64,000 nt of DNA from RH-AL1 sp050013235 (GCA_050013235.1 JBEKFQ010000001.1:229184-293183), one strand, 5' to 3'; positions 1-9,297 are shown, counted from the stretch's first letter. A program made the numbers and translations. Notes: generated from the sequence alone by a model not told the origin.

Positions 1-176
1 TAGCCGACCTGCATATTCGCCACGAGCGTCTCCCGCTCGCCCTCCGTACCGCGGCGGATCACCCGAAGAGCCCGGCATAGAGGCAAGAATTTCGGATATT
101 CCTCGACATCCGCGACGAGGGCAAACATTTGCGCGGCCGAATGCTGGACGCAGTGTGACGTCTCGAAACTAGGCAT
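1..176 (-). CDS. RatA/COQ10-like START-domain protein (partial, 3' end outside window)
   Basis: The minus-strand frame opens with ATG at 176 and runs off the left edge, giving 58 residues. It begins MPSFETSHCV and continues through AQMFALVADVEEYPKFLPLC. This matches the N-terminus of the polyketide-cyclase/START-like proteins annotated as RatA or COQ10, which bind coenzyme Q or lipids in a helix-grip fold. In Alphaproteobacteria this gene commonly follows lipA, and here it starts 62 bp after the lipA stop on the same strand, so it is probably the last gene of that transcript. The toxin label used in enterobacteria is not supported here because no partner gene is visible. Family assignment is from motif recognition only. 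Confidence 0.8.
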   Translation of the reverse strand, partial: MPSFETSHCVQHSAAQMFALVADVEEYPKFLPLCRALRVIRRGTEGERETLVANMQVG

Positions 177-238
177 TGCGCCTCTTAGCGCAGGCAAGAG
201 CGGGTGTAAAAGCGCAACGTGCTTCATGTCCCCTGGTT

Positions 239-1210
239 TTACGGCGCCAATTCAGCTTTTTGCCTTGCGGCATCGGCCCTCGCCTGCTTCAGCCGCGCGA
301 AATCCTCCCCCGCATGATGCGACGAGCGTGTCAGCGGCGAGGCCGAGACCACCAAAAATCCCTTGGACAGCGCCAGGCTCTCCAGCGATTTGAACTCCTC
401 CGGCGGCATGAAGCTGATGACGGCATGGTGCTTTTTTGTCGGCTGCAAATATTGCCCGATGGTGAGGAAATCGACATCGGCGCTGCGCAGGTCGTCCATG
501 AGCTGCAGGATCTCCGCCCATTCCTCGCCGAGCCCCACCATGATCCCGGATTTGGTGAAAATCTCGGGGTCGATCTCCTTCACTCGCTGCAACAGCCGGA
601 TGGAATGGAAGTAGCGCGCGCCCGGCCGGACGGTCAGATATTTGGACGGCACCGTCTCGAGATTGTGGTTGAAGACATCGGGCTTGGCCGCCACCACCAC
701 CTCCAGCGCGCCGGGCTTGCGCAGGAAATCCGGCGTCAGCACCTCGATCGTCGTCGCGGGGCTTTTCGCGCGGATCGCCCGGATGACTTGCGCGAAATGC
801 TCCGCGCCGCCGTCGTCGAGATCGTCGCGGTCGACCGAGGTGATCACCACATGAGCCAGGCCAAGCTTGGCTACGGCATCGGCGATCCGCGCCGGCTCGT
901 GAGGATTGAGCGCGCCGGGCATCCCGGTCTTGACGTTGCAGAAGGCGCAGGCGCGGGTACAGGTATCGCCCATGATCATGAAGGTCGCATGCCGCTTCGA
1001 CCAGCATTCCCCGATATTCGGGCAACCCGCCTCCTCGCAAACCGTCACCAACCCATGCTTCTTCACGATGCCCTGGGTTTCCGTATAAACCGCCGACCCC
1101 GGCGCCTTGACCCGGATCCAATCGGGCTTGCGCGCCACGGGCTGATCCGGCCGATGCGCCTTTTCGGGGTGGCGGAGGATGGGGCGGGCAGCGATTTCGT
1201 CGAGGGACAT
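239..1210 (-). CDS. lipA: Lipoyl synthase
   Basis: A 323-residue radical SAM enzyme that inserts two sulfur atoms into octanoyl groups on lipoyl domains. The auxiliary 4Fe-4S cluster cysteines are visible at 58, 63 and 69 (VCEEAGCPNIGECW). The radical SAM triad C84, C88 and C91 lies in CTRACAFC, and the C-terminal RSS segment supplies the conserved serine ligand. The length is normal for the family. GGAG lies about 10 bases before the ATG. It sits downstream of pdhA-pdhB-pdhC-lpd on the same strand, so the enzyme that modifies the lipoyl arms of PdhB and PdhC is encoded beside its substrates. A 141-bp gap with a small hairpin separates it from lpd. Confidence 0.96.
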   Translation of the reverse strand: MSLDEIAARPILRHPEKAHRPDQPVARKPDWIRVKAPGSAVYTETQGIVKKHGLVTVCEEAGCPNIGECWSKRHATFMIMGDTCTRACAFCNVKTGMPGALNPHEPARIADAVAKLGLAHVVITSVDRDDLDDGGAEHFAQVIRAIRAKSPATTIEVLTPDFLRKPGALEVVVAAKPDVFNHNLETVPSKYLTVRPGARYFHSIRLLQRVKEIDPEIFTKSGIMVGLGEEWAEILQLMDDLRSADVDFLTIGQYLQPTKKHHAVISFMPPEEFKSLESLALSKGFLVVSASPLTRSSHHAGEDFARLKQARADAARQKAELAP

Positions 1211-1247
1211 GTTTTAACAACTCCGCCAGCTGTGGCGTTGAGATCCC

Positions 1248-1271
1248 CCTTCTCCCATTCGTGGGCGAAGG
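1248..1271. repeat. Small imperfect palindrome between lpd and lipA
   Basis: CCTTCTCCCA and TGGGCGAAGG face each other across a TTCG tetraloop, with one mismatch in ten pairs. It resembles the longer perfect palindrome at 18294-18317 (shared CCTTCTCCC core), so both may belong to one family of short intergenic elements. There is no T-run, so a terminator role is not supported. It may be an mRNA processing or stability structure within the pdh transcript. Confidence 0.5.
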
Positions 1272-1351
1272 AAAGCGCTATCAATTCGAACTCGTCTTGT
1301 AACGCGGCAAGCTAGAGATAGGTAGCGCCCGCGCGCATGACAGCCACCCGC

Positions 1352-2794
1352 CTACTTATGAATCGCCCGCCCATACGCATCCATCACGCTCTCGTGCATC
1401 ATTTCGCTCAGCGTCGGATGCGGGAACACCGTATGGATCAGCTCTTCTTCCGTCGTCTCCAAATTCATCGCGACGACGAAGCCCTGGATCAGTTCGGTGA
1501 CTTCGGCGCCGACCATATGCGCGCCGAGCAGCTTGCCCGTCTTGGCGTCGAACACGGTCTTGATCAGCCCGTCCGGCTCGCCCAGCGCAATCGCCTTGCC
1601 GTTGCCGATGAAGGGGAACCGGCCCACCTTGACCTCATAGCCCGCCGCCTTGGCCTTGGCTTCGGTGAGCCCCACGGAGGCGATCTGCGGCTGGCAATAG
1701 GTGCAGCCGGGGATCAGGCTCTTATCCATGGGATGAGGATGCCGGCCCGCGATCGCCTCGACACAGATGACCCCCTCGTGCTCGGCCTTGTGCGCCAGCA
1801 TCGGCGGCCCCGCGACATCGCCGATGGCATAGAGGCCGGGCACGTTGGTGCGGCCGAACCCGTCGATCTTGATCACCCCGCGCTCGATGACGACCCCGAG
1901 CTTTTCCAGGCCGATCCCCTCGATATTGCCCACGACGCCAACCGCCGAAATCATCCGCTCCGCCGTGATCGTCTGGGCCTTGCCATTGGCGTCCTCCAAC
2001 GTGGCCGTGAGGCTGTCGGCCTCTTTGGCCACCTTGGTCACTTTCGTGGCGGTTAGGATTTTGATGCCCTGTTTCTCGAACCGCTTACGGGCTAGCGCCG
2101 CGATCTCCTCGTCCTCGACGGGGAGGATCTGCGGCAGCACTTCGACGACCGTCACCTCGCTGCCCATCGTGCGGTAGAACGAAGCGAATTCGATGCCGAT
2201 CGCGCCCGAGCCCATCACGACAAGCGATTTCGGGAACGTCTTCGGCACCATGGCCTCGAAATAGGTCCAGATCAGCTTTTGATCCGGTTCGATGCCCGGC
2301 AGCACGCGCGGCCGCGCGCCCGTGGCGATGACGATATGCTTGGCCTTGTACGTCCCCTCCCCCAGCGTGCCCTTCGGCGGCGGGTTTTGCGGCTGCATGG
2401 CGGCCTTCTTGGGCTTGGAGACCACGACCTCGCCGGGCTTCGGAATGAAGGCTTCGCCCCAAATCACATCGACTTTGTTCTTTTTGAGCAGGAAGGCGAC
2501 GCCGCCGGTGAGCTGCTGCGAAACCCCGCGCGAGCGCGCGACCACCGCGGCGGGATCGAACCCCACCTTGCCCTCGACGGTCAGGCCATAATCCTTGGGG
2601 TGTTCGAGGTAGTGAAAAATTTCGGCGGAGCGCAGCAGCGCCTTGGTGGGAATGCAGCCCCAATTCAAGCAGATGCCGCCGAGGTGCTCGCGCTCCACCA
2701 CCGCCGTCTTCAGCCCCAACTGCGCCGCCCGGATCGCCGCGACATAACCGCCCGGCCCGCCGCCGATGACAATGAGATCATATGTGTCAGCCAT
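1352..2794 (-). CDS. lpdA: Dihydrolipoamide dehydrogenase (E3 of pyruvate dehydrogenase)
   Basis: FAD/NAD-dependent E3 that reoxidises dihydrolipoyl groups of the pyruvate dehydrogenase complex. Counting from the ATG at 2794, the protein has 480 residues, with an N-terminal dinucleotide-binding GGGPGG, a redox disulfide C42/C47 in GGICLNWGC, and the C-terminal active-site HPTLSE. A short insert around KPKKAAMQPQNPPPKG is typical of rhizobial PDH-type E3. The ATG overlaps the pdhC stop by one base (TGATG); an in-frame GTG just before it at 2797 is the alternative start. This overlap implies translational coupling with pdhC and assigns the enzyme to pyruvate dehydrogenase rather than 2-oxoglutarate dehydrogenase. 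Confidence 0.96.
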   Translation of the reverse strand: MADTYDLIVIGGGPGGYVAAIRAAQLGLKTAVVEREHLGGICLNWGCIPTKALLRSAEIFHYLEHPKDYGLTVEGKVGFDPAAVVARSRGVSQQLTGGVAFLLKKNKVDVIWGEAFIPKPGEVVVSKPKKAAMQPQNPPPKGTLGEGTYKAKHIVIATGARPRVLPGIEPDQKLIWTYFEAMVPKTFPKSLVVMGSGAIGIEFASFYRTMGSEVTVVEVLPQILPVEDEEIAALARKRFEKQGIKILTATKVTKVAKEADSLTATLEDANGKAQTITAERMISAVGVVGNIEGIGLEKLGVVIERGVIKIDGFGRTNVPGLYAIGDVAGPPMLAHKAEHEGVICVEAIAGRHPHPMDKSLIPGCTYCQPQIASVGLTEAKAKAAGYEVKVGRFPFIGNGKAIALGEPDGLIKTVFDAKTGKLLGAHMVGAEVTELIQGFVVAMNLETTEEELIHTVFPHPTLSEMMHESVMDAYGRAIHK

Positions 2795-4089
2795 CACACC
2801 AACATCCCCACGGGCGCTTCGATCAACTTCTTGAACGCAGAGATCAATTCGGCCCCGAGGGCCCCATCGACGGCGCGGTGGTCGGTGGAGAGCGTGACGC
2901 TCATCACGGTGGCCACCGCCGGCGCACCGTTCTTCACGATCACCCGCTGTTCACCGGCGCCGACGGCCAGGATGGTGGCGTGGGGCGGGTTGATCACGGC
3001 GGAGAAATTCTTGATACCGAACATGCCGAGATTCGAGACCGCCGACGTCCCGCCCTCATATTCATCGGGCCTCAACTTGCGAGCCTTGGCGCGGGCGGCA
3101 TAATCCTTCATCTCGTTGGAAATGACCGGCAAGGACTTCGTTTCGGCCTTGCGGATGATTGGCGTGATCAGACCGCCGGGGATCGAGACAGCCACGCCGA
3201 CGTCGGAATGACGGTGCTTCAGCATCGCCGCCTCGGTCCAAGTGGCATTGGCGTCGGGCACGCGCTGCAAGGCCACCGCCAGGGCCTTGATGATGAAATC
3301 ATTGACCGAAATTTTGAAGAGCGGTTTGCCCTCCTTGCTCAAGGGCGCGCTCTTGTTGATCTGCTCGCGCAGCGACAACAATGCATCGAGTTCGCAATCG
3401 ACGCTCAGATAGAAATGCGGGATCGTTTGTTTCGCCTCGACGAGACGCCGCGCGATGGCCTTGCGCATGCCGTCGTGCGGCACCTCCTCGTAGCTGCCGG
3501 GCTCGAAGAACTTTTTGATCGTCTCATCGGACATGCCCGCGGCCAACGGCGCGGCCGCCGCTTTGGGAGCCGCAGGCTTCACTTGCGGTCCGGCTTTTTC
3601 CGCGGCCCGGACATCGCGCTCGATAATGCGACCGCGCGGCCCGCTGCCTGGGATCAGCGCGAGATCGAGCCCGGCTTGCTTGGCAAGGCGGCGCGCCAGC
3701 GGCGAAGCGAAGAGCTTTCCGGCCGACGCCGCGCCATTCGCCTTCGGCGCGGCCGCGGTTGGCGGCGCGGCGGGAGCTTCGCCCGGCGCCGGCGCGGCGG
3801 TGGCAGGTTTGGCGCTGGGCCGCGCCTTGACGGCCGAGGCATCCTCGCCCTCTTGCGCGATGATCCCGATCACCTGATTGACCGGCACGTCGACCGACCC
3901 ATCCGGCACGATGATTTTGGCCAGCACGCCTTCGTCGACGGCCTCGACCTCCATCGTCGCTTTATCGGTTTCGATCTCTGCCAGCACGTCACCGGATTTG
4001 ATCGTATCGCCTTCTTTCTTCAACCACTTGGCAAGGTTGCCCTTTTCCATCGTGGGCGAAAGCGCGGGCATCAGGATCTCGACGGGCAT
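2794..4089 (-). CDS. pdhC: Dihydrolipoamide acetyltransferase (E2 of pyruvate dehydrogenase)
   Basis: A 431-residue E2 that transfers acetyl groups from lipoamide to coenzyme A. It has one N-terminal lipoyl domain (residues 1 to about 75) with the lipoylated Lys43 in ETDKATMEVEA. A long Ala/Pro-rich linker follows, then a peripheral subunit-binding domain near residues 130-165 (SPLARRLAKQAG), then the catalytic domain ending with STDHRAVDG, which carries the active-site His. AAGGCGAG precedes the ATG at a good distance. It lies between pdhB and lpd. The first 75 residues are nearly identical in pattern to the lipoyl domain of the adjacent pdhB, consistent with an old domain duplication. Confidence 0.96.
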   Translation of the reverse strand: MPVEILMPALSPTMEKGNLAKWLKKEGDTIKSGDVLAEIETDKATMEVEAVDEGVLAKIIVPDGSVDVPVNQVIGIIAQEGEDASAVKARPSAKPATAAPAPGEAPAAPPTAAAPKANGAASAGKLFASPLARRLAKQAGLDLALIPGSGPRGRIIERDVRAAEKAGPQVKPAAPKAAAAPLAAGMSDETIKKFFEPGSYEEVPHDGMRKAIARRLVEAKQTIPHFYLSVDCELDALLSLREQINKSAPLSKEGKPLFKISVNDFIIKALAVALQRVPDANATWTEAAMLKHRHSDVGVAVSIPGGLITPIIRKAETKSLPVISNEMKDYAARAKARKLRPDEYEGGTSAVSNLGMFGIKNFSAVINPPHATILAVGAGEQRVIVKNGAPAVATVMSVTLSTDHRAVDGALGAELISAFKKLIEAPVGMLV

Positions 4090-4159
4090 TGTTCTCGCCT
4101 TGCGCGTTTCAGTGGGGTTGTCCGGCTGGCCGGAGGCACTTCACTTGTCTCAAACCGCC

Positions 4160-5518
4160 TTATTTGTAGCAGACCGCCTTGACCGCCTGCACGACGTCGG
4201 CGGCGGTTGGCAGCGCTAGCTTTTCGAGATTCGCGGCATAGGGCATGGGCACGTCCTTGCCGGTGATGCGTATGACGGGCGCATCGAGATAATCGAAAGC
4301 GCCTTCCATCACCCGGGCGATGATTTCGGCGCCGATCCCCGATTGCGCCCAGCCCTCTTCGACGGTCACGCAGCGGCCGGTCTTCTTGACCGAGGCGAGG
4401 ATCGTTTCCGTGTCCATCGGGCGAAGCGTCCGCAGATCGATCACCTCGGCCTCGATCCCCTCCGCTTGCAGAATTTCCGCGGCCTTAAGGGCGTAGGTCA
4501 TCCCGATGGAGAAGGAGACGATGGTCACATCGGTGCCCGCGCGCGCGATCCGGGCCTTGCCAATCGGCACGGTGAAATCCTCCAACTGGGGCACATCGAA
4601 ATGCTGGCCGTAGAGGATTTCGTTTTCCAGGAAGATCACGGGGTTGGGATCGCGGATGGCGCTCTTCAACAGGCCCTTGGCGTCCGCCGCCGTGTAGGGC
4701 GCGACGACTTTGAGGCCGGGGACGCTCGAATACCAGGCCGAATAATCCTGGCTGTGCTGCGCGCCGACGCGGGCCGCCGCGCCATTGGGGCCCCGGAAGA
4801 CGATGGGACAGCCCATCTGCCCGCCCGACATGTAAAGCGTCTTCGCGGCGGAATTGATGATCTGATCCATCGCCTGCATGGCGAAATTGAAAGTCATGAA
4901 TTCGACGATGGGTTTCAACCCGGCCATGGCCGCGCCGGCGCCGAGACCGGCAAAACCATGTTCCGTGATCGGCGTATCGACGACGCGGCGGTCGCCGAAC
5001 TCCTGCAACAGGCCTTGGGTGATTTTATAAGCGCCTTGATATTCCGCGACTTCCTCTCCCATCACGAAGACGTCGCCATCCCGGCGCATTTCCTCGGCCA
5101 TGGCGTCGCGCAGGGCCTCGCGGACGGTGGTGCTCACCATCGGCGTGCCTTCGGGGATTTCCGGCGCGGTGGCAGGGGCCGCGGCCACCGGAGCCACGGG
5201 CGCGGCCTGCGCGGGAGCGGCTGGAGACGAGGTTGCCGTGGCGGGCGGCGGCGCGACGGCTGTCCCGGCATCCTCGCCCTCGCCGGTGATGACGGCGATC
5301 GGCGTATTCACCTTGACGTTTTCGGTGCCGCCGGGAACCAGGATTTTCGCCAGCGTCCCCTCGTCGACCGCCTCGACCTCCATGGTCGCCTTGTCGGTCT
5401 CGATCTCGGCGATCACGTCCCCGGACTTGACGCTATCGCCTTCCTTTTTCAACCATTTCGCCAGCTTGCCCTCCTCCATGGTCGGAGAAAGCGCGGGCAT
5501 CAGGATGTTGATCGCCAT
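4160..5518 (-). CDS. pdhB: Pyruvate dehydrogenase E1 beta subunit with N-terminal lipoyl domain
   Basis: This 452-residue protein is the beta half of the thiamine-diphosphate-dependent E1 alpha2beta2 decarboxylase. Residues 1-75 form a lipoyl domain (MAINILMPALSP, Lys43 in ETDKATMEV), followed by an Ala/Pro linker and the transketolase-like E1 beta domain (VREALRDAMAEEM, then EHGFAGLGAGAAMAGL). A lipoyl domain on E1 beta is characteristic of Alphaproteobacteria. An in-frame ATG upstream at 5563 would add 15 residues. I chose 5518 because AGAGG lies about 8 bases before it and because the lipoyl domain begins exactly there. The gene lies between pdhA and pdhC. Confidence 0.96.
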   Translation of the reverse strand: MAINILMPALSPTMEEGKLAKWLKKEGDSVKSGDVIAEIETDKATMEVEAVDEGTLAKILVPGGTENVKVNTPIAVITGEGEDAGTAVAPPPATATSSPAAPAQAAPVAPVAAAPATAPEIPEGTPMVSTTVREALRDAMAEEMRRDGDVFVMGEEVAEYQGAYKITQGLLQEFGDRRVVDTPITEHGFAGLGAGAAMAGLKPIVEFMTFNFAMQAMDQIINSAAKTLYMSGGQMGCPIVFRGPNGAAARVGAQHSQDYSAWYSSVPGLKVVAPYTAADAKGLLKSAIRDPNPVIFLENEILYGQHFDVPQLEDFTVPIGKARIARAGTDVTIVSFSIGMTYALKAAEILQAEGIEAEVIDLRTLRPMDTETILASVKKTGRCVTVEEGWAQSGIGAEIIARVMEGAFDYLDAPVIRITGKDVPMPYAANLEKLALPTAADVVQAVKAVCYK

Positions 5519-5627
5519 GAATTCTGCCTCTGATGCCTCGATAGCGCCTATAAAAAACGACAAAAGCGCTTAGAGTATAGTTAGTTACATACCTAATCCG
5601 AAGTTTCGTATTAAGACCGGCCCCGGA

Positions 5628-6656
5628 TCAGTTCAAAATATCCGTCCAAAGCTCGGACGCATCCGGTTCGGGATCTTGCGTCGCGAAATCGGCGGCATCG
5701 ACAACGACAGCGCGGACATCGGCGTCGATCTTCTTGAGTTCGTCCTCGCTAGCGCCGCCGCCTTTCAGCAAGCGCTGCTTGACCTGCTCGATCGGGTCAT
5801 GCTCGTCGCGCATCTTCTGCACCTCGTCCTTGCTGCGGTATTTCGCGGGATCGGACATGGAATGGCCGCGATAGCGGTAGGTCTGCATTTCCAAGATCAT
5901 CGGGCCATGGCCGGCGCGGCACCATTCCAGCGCGAGATCGCCCGCTGCCTTCACGGCCCGCACATCCATCCCATCGACCTGAATGCCGGGAATATTGAAA
6001 CTCTGCCCGCGCTTGGAGAGATCGACCAAGGCCGAGGCGCGGGTGATCGACGTGCCCATGGCGTAGCGGTTGTTTTCGATGACGTAAATGACCGGCAGCT
6101 TCCAAAGCTCGGCCATGTTGAAGGCCTCGTAGACCTGCCCCTGATTCGACGCGCCGTCGCCGAAATAGACGAAGGAGACATGATCGTTGCCGCGATAGCG
6201 GTTGGCGAAAGCCAGCCCGGTGCCGAGCGGCACCTGGGCGCCGACGATTCCGTGCCCGCCGTAGAAATGTTTCTCCTTGGAGAACATGTGCATCGAGCCG
6301 CCCTTCCCTTTGGAAAGGCCATGCGAGCGGCCGGTTAATTCGGCCATCACCCCCCTGGGATCGAGTCCGCAGGCCAGCATATGCCCGTGATCGCGGTAGC
6401 CCGTGATCGTTTGGTCGCCATGCTTGGCGCCCATCGTCAAGCCAGTCACCACGGCCTCTTGGCCGATGTAGAGATGACAAAAGCCGCCGATCAGGCCCAT
6501 GCCATACATTTGGCCGGCCTTCTCCTCGAAGCGGCGGATCAGCAGCATGCCGCGATAGGCCGTCAGCTCTTCCTCGCGCGTGAAGGCCAGGGGACCGGGG
6601 GGCGCGATGGCGTGGACATCGCCATGGGTTGCAGGAGCCGAATCCACTGAGGTCAT
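5628..6656 (-). CDS. pdhA: Pyruvate dehydrogenase E1 alpha subunit
   Basis: A 342-residue thiamine-diphosphate E1 alpha subunit. The cofactor-binding motif appears as GDGASNQGQVYEAFNMA followed by VIENN, and the active-site loop as RYRGHSMSDPAKYR. It works with PdhB. GAAGGA is well placed for the ATG at 6656; an in-frame TTG at 6662 would overlap that ribosome-binding site and is rejected. It is the first gene of the pdhA-pdhB-pdhC-lpd-lipA series. About 215 bp of non-coding DNA separate it from ftsB upstream, which is where a pdh promoter would be expected, although I could not pick out a convincing one. Confidence 0.96.
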   Translation of the reverse strand: MTSVDSAPATHGDVHAIAPPGPLAFTREEELTAYRGMLLIRRFEEKAGQMYGMGLIGGFCHLYIGQEAVVTGLTMGAKHGDQTITGYRDHGHMLACGLDPRGVMAELTGRSHGLSKGKGGSMHMFSKEKHFYGGHGIVGAQVPLGTGLAFANRYRGNDHVSFVYFGDGASNQGQVYEAFNMAELWKLPVIYVIENNRYAMGTSITRASALVDLSKRGQSFNIPGIQVDGMDVRAVKAAGDLALEWCRAGHGPMILEMQTYRYRGHSMSDPAKYRSKDEVQKMRDEHDPIEQVKQRLLKGGGASEDELKKIDADVRAVVVDAADFATQDPEPDASELWTDILN

Positions 6657-6877
6657 GCCCAATTCCTTCGCGAATGCATCACCGGTGACAGCCTTACAGC
6701 TAGCCTAGCCATGCCCGGAAATCGAGCCATCCAGACGGCCAATCAACCGCTACATATTGCCTTATGCACGAAGAGTTTGGGAAAGAGCATTGAACCTTTG
6801 GGCATAGCTGGATTGCAACCATGGACATCCGGCTTTCGGGAGAGGCTTGGTGCTCGCCAAGACGGCGCCGGCCGGGA

Positions 6878-7198
6878 TTACCGCGCGGGCGTGAGGAACA
6901 CGACGAGATCGTTTTTATGCACCCGGTCGAGAAGCACGCGGGCTTCCTCTTCGAGCAGATCGCGGTCGATGGTCTCCCCGCTGAGCAGATCGATCCGGTG
7001 CCGCCATTGCTGTTTTTCTTGCTTCGCGGCGGTCAATTCGGCAGTGAGCCCGGCAATCTTGTGCCGATATTCGTCGTTGGTCTTGAGGCCGCGCTCGCCA
7101 TTGATGGCATGCCAGACGAAATAGCTGCCGATGCCGCCGGCAACGCAGTAAAGCATAAGCGGAAAGATGATGCCGCGCAGGCGCGTCCGGATAACCAT
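6878..7198 (-). CDS. ftsB: FtsB/DivIC-like septum formation initiator
   Basis: A 106-residue bitopic membrane protein. A short basic N-terminus is followed by one hydrophobic segment at about residues 9-28 (GIIFPLMLYCVAGGIGSYFV). A coiled coil then extends over about residues 40-80 (DEYRHKIAGLTAELTAAKQEKQQ), and a C-terminal acidic motif includes LLEEEARVLLDRVHKNDLVV. This is the layout of the division protein FtsB, which bridges FtsL and FtsQ at the septum. The position between eno and pdhA is the usual alphaproteobacterial arrangement (eno-ftsB-pdhA), which supports the call. Sequence conservation in this family is low, so the assignment rests on architecture and context. Confidence 0.87.
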   Translation of the reverse strand: MVIRTRLRGIIFPLMLYCVAGGIGSYFVWHAINGERGLKTNDEYRHKIAGLTAELTAAKQEKQQWRHRIDLLSGETIDRDLLEEEARVLLDRVHKNDLVVFLTPAR

Positions 7199-7245
7199 CG
7201 CGGCATCTTGGCAGACGATGGTTAGCGGCTTGTTAAGGGATGAAA

Positions 7246-7268
7246 CACGGCGGGTTTTTCCCGCCGTG
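7246..7268 (-). terminator. Rho-independent terminator after eno
   Basis: CACGGCGGG and CCCGCCGTG form a perfect 9-bp stem with a 5-base loop, about 30 bases downstream of the eno stop. Read on the minus strand it is followed by TTTCATCC, a short T-run. It separates eno from ftsB. Confidence 0.65.
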
Positions 7269-7299
7269 CCGGAACAGAGCTGAAGTAGAGGCTCGCTCC

Positions 7300-8583
7300 C
7301 TACGCCAGCGCCTTCAAGGCCGAGCGGCCGGCGAAGATGGCTTGCGAGCCGAGTTCTTCCTCGATGCGGATCAATTGGTTGTATTTAGCGATCCGGTCGG
7401 AGCGCGAGAGCGAGCCGGTCTTGATCTGCCCGCAATTTGTCGCCACCGCGAGATCGGCGATGGTGGAGTCCTCGGTCTCGCCGGAGCGGTGCGACATGAC
7501 GGCGGTATAGCCCGCGCGATGCGCCATATCGACGGCCGCGATGGTTTCCGTCAGCGTCCCGATCTGGTTGACCTTGATCAGGATCGAATTGGCGACGCCC
7601 AACTTGATGCCTTTGGCCAGCCGGGTGGTGTTGGTGACGAAGAGATCGTCGCCGACGATCTGCGTGGTCTTGCCGAGCTTGTCCGTGAGAAGCTTCCAGC
7701 CCTCCCAATCGTCTTCGGCCATGCCGTCCTCGAGGGAAACGATGGGGTAGGACGCGACGAGCTTGGCGAGATAATCCACTTGCTCTTGGATCGAGCGTAC
7801 CTTGCCCTCGCCCTCGTAATGATAGGCGCCATCCCTAAACCAATCGGTCACGGCGCAATCGAGGCCGAGCGCGATATCGTCGCCGGGCTTGAAGCCTGCC
7901 GCCTCGATCGCCTTGAGGAGGAAATCAAGCGCCGCCTCGGGGGAAGGCAGGTTGGGGGCAAAGCCGCCTTCGTCGCCGACATTGGTGTTATGGCCGGCCT
8001 TTTTCAGCGCGCTCTTCAGGGCATGGAACACTTCGGCGCCATAGCGCACGGCTTCCGACAGCGAGGGCGCGCCCACGGGCAGGATCATGAATTCCTGGAA
8101 ATCGATGGGATTGTCGGCATGGGCGCCGCCATTGATGATGTTCATCATCGGCAGCGGCAGGACGCGGGTCTGCGTTCCCCCGATATAGCGGTAGAGCGGC
8201 AGCCCCACGACATCGGCCGCGGCCTTGGCCACCGCGAGCGAAACGCCGAGGATCGCATTGGCGCCGAGCCGCGACTTGTTCTCCGTGCCGTCGAGCGCGA
8301 TCAAGGTCTCGTCGATATGGACCTGATCTTCCGCGTCGAACCCGCCGATGGCGTCGAAAATATCGCGATTGACGCTGTCGATGGCCTTGTGGACCCCCTT
8401 GCCGCCATAGCGGCTCTTGTCGCCATCGCGCAGTTCCACCGCCTCGTGCGCGCCCGTGGAGGCACCCGAGGGAACGGCGGCGCGGCCGAGCGAACCATCT
8501 TCGAGCGTGACATCGACTTCGATGGTCGGATTGCCCCGGCTATCGAGAATTTCACGAGCGGTAATATCGACAATGGCTGTCAT
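7300..8583 (-). CDS. eno: Enolase
   Basis: A 427-residue glycolytic enzyme converting 2-phosphoglycerate to phosphoenolpyruvate, and an RNA degradosome partner in some bacteria. The N-terminus has the family pattern (IVDITAREILDSRGNPT), including the substrate-loop serine of PSGASTG. Mg2+-binding acidic residues lie in LDCAVTDWF, SLEDGMAEDDW and VGDDLFVTN. The catalytic-lysine region (IKVNQIGTLTE) and the signature SHRSGETEDSTIADL are complete. AGGATCC precedes the ATG. A perfect hairpin follows the stop. Its length is usual for bacterial enolase, and no disruption is visible. Confidence 0.98.
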   Translation of the reverse strand: MTAIVDITAREILDSRGNPTIEVDVTLEDGSLGRAAVPSGASTGAHEAVELRDGDKSRYGGKGVHKAIDSVNRDIFDAIGGFDAEDQVHIDETLIALDGTENKSRLGANAILGVSLAVAKAAADVVGLPLYRYIGGTQTRVLPLPMMNIINGGAHADNPIDFQEFMILPVGAPSLSEAVRYGAEVFHALKSALKKAGHNTNVGDEGGFAPNLPSPEAALDFLLKAIEAAGFKPGDDIALGLDCAVTDWFRDGAYHYEGEGKVRSIQEQVDYLAKLVASYPIVSLEDGMAEDDWEGWKLLTDKLGKTTQIVGDDLFVTNTTRLAKGIKLGVANSILIKVNQIGTLTETIAAVDMAHRAGYTAVMSHRSGETEDSTIADLAVATNCGQIKTGSLSRSDRIAKYNQLIRIEEELGSQAIFAGRSALKALA

Positions 8584-8820
8584 GGCGGATCCTCGGGAAG
8601 CAGCAAAGGTGAGACAAACAAAGGTGAACGGCGTTGTCTACGCCGAAGCGGGCGCGCGCGAAAGCACCCTTTTGCAGCCGGGAGGGGGTGTCAGCGCGCA
8701 TTTATTTTGTCGCCTCGTTAAAAAATACGCATCATGGGGCAAGCCCCCCGCAATGACCCGGCGGCGGCGGAAGAATCCGGGAACTTGCCGCGCGGGCTTG
8801 CGCGTGAGAAACAAACGTCC

Positions 8821-9297
8821 ATGTCCAACACGATCCCTGAAGACAACGATGTCCCCGGCGGCGTCCTCGGCCGGCATGCCGCCCTGCCCGCCTCGCCCGA
8901 CGAGGCGCGGCTCGAACGCGTGAGCAATCCGCATCCCGGCGAAGCTTACCTCGCCCGCTTCACCGTGCCGGAATTCACCTCGCTCTGTCCGGTCACGGGC
9001 CAGCCCGATTTCGCGCTTCTCGTCATCGATTATCTACCCGGCGATTGGCTGGTCGAATCCAAGTCGCTCAAGCTCTATCTCGGCGCGTTCCGCAATCATG
9101 GCGCGTTCCACGAGGATTGCACCGTTCGGATCGGCAAGGATCTCGTCGGCCTGCTGACCCCGCGCTGGCTGCGCATCGGCGGCTATTGGTATCCGCGCGG
9201 CGGCATTCCCATCGACGTGTTCTGGCAGACCGGGGAACCGCCCAAGGGGCTTTGGGTGCCGGACCAGGGCGTGCCGCCCTACCGGGGCCGCGGCTAA
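8821..9297 (+). CDS. queF: NADPH-dependent 7-cyano-7-deazaguanine reductase
   Basis: A 158-residue unimodular QueF that reduces the nitrile preQ0 to preQ1 in queuosine biosynthesis. It shows the FTSLCPVTGQPDF motif with the nucleophilic Cys56 and the catalytic Asp63. The NADPH/substrate motif SKSLKLYLGAFRNHGAFHEDC follows. A longer frame opens at 8734, but the ATG at 8821 gives the normal family length and N-terminus. It is divergent from eno. No other queuosine gene is nearby, and I saw no preQ1 aptamer in the 237-bp gap. It is followed 24 bp later by a HAD-family gene on the same strand. Confidence 0.95.
   Translation: MSNTIPEDNDVPGGVLGRHAALPASPDEARLERVSNPHPGEAYLARFTVPEFTSLCPVTGQPDFALLVIDYLPGDWLVESKSLKLYLGAFRNHGAFHEDCTVRIGKDLVGLLTPRWLRIGGYWYPRGGIPIDVFWQTGEPPKGLWVPDQGVPPYRGRG

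Noticed and set aside
1..176. RatA as part of a toxin-antitoxin system
   Set aside because: No partner gene is visible and the lipA-linked alphaproteobacterial homologue fits a coenzyme Q-binding START protein better.
8584..8820. Possible preQ1 riboswitch upstream of queF
   Set aside because: The short stem-loop with an A-rich pseudoknot tail typical of preQ1 aptamers could not be found in the 237-bp gap.
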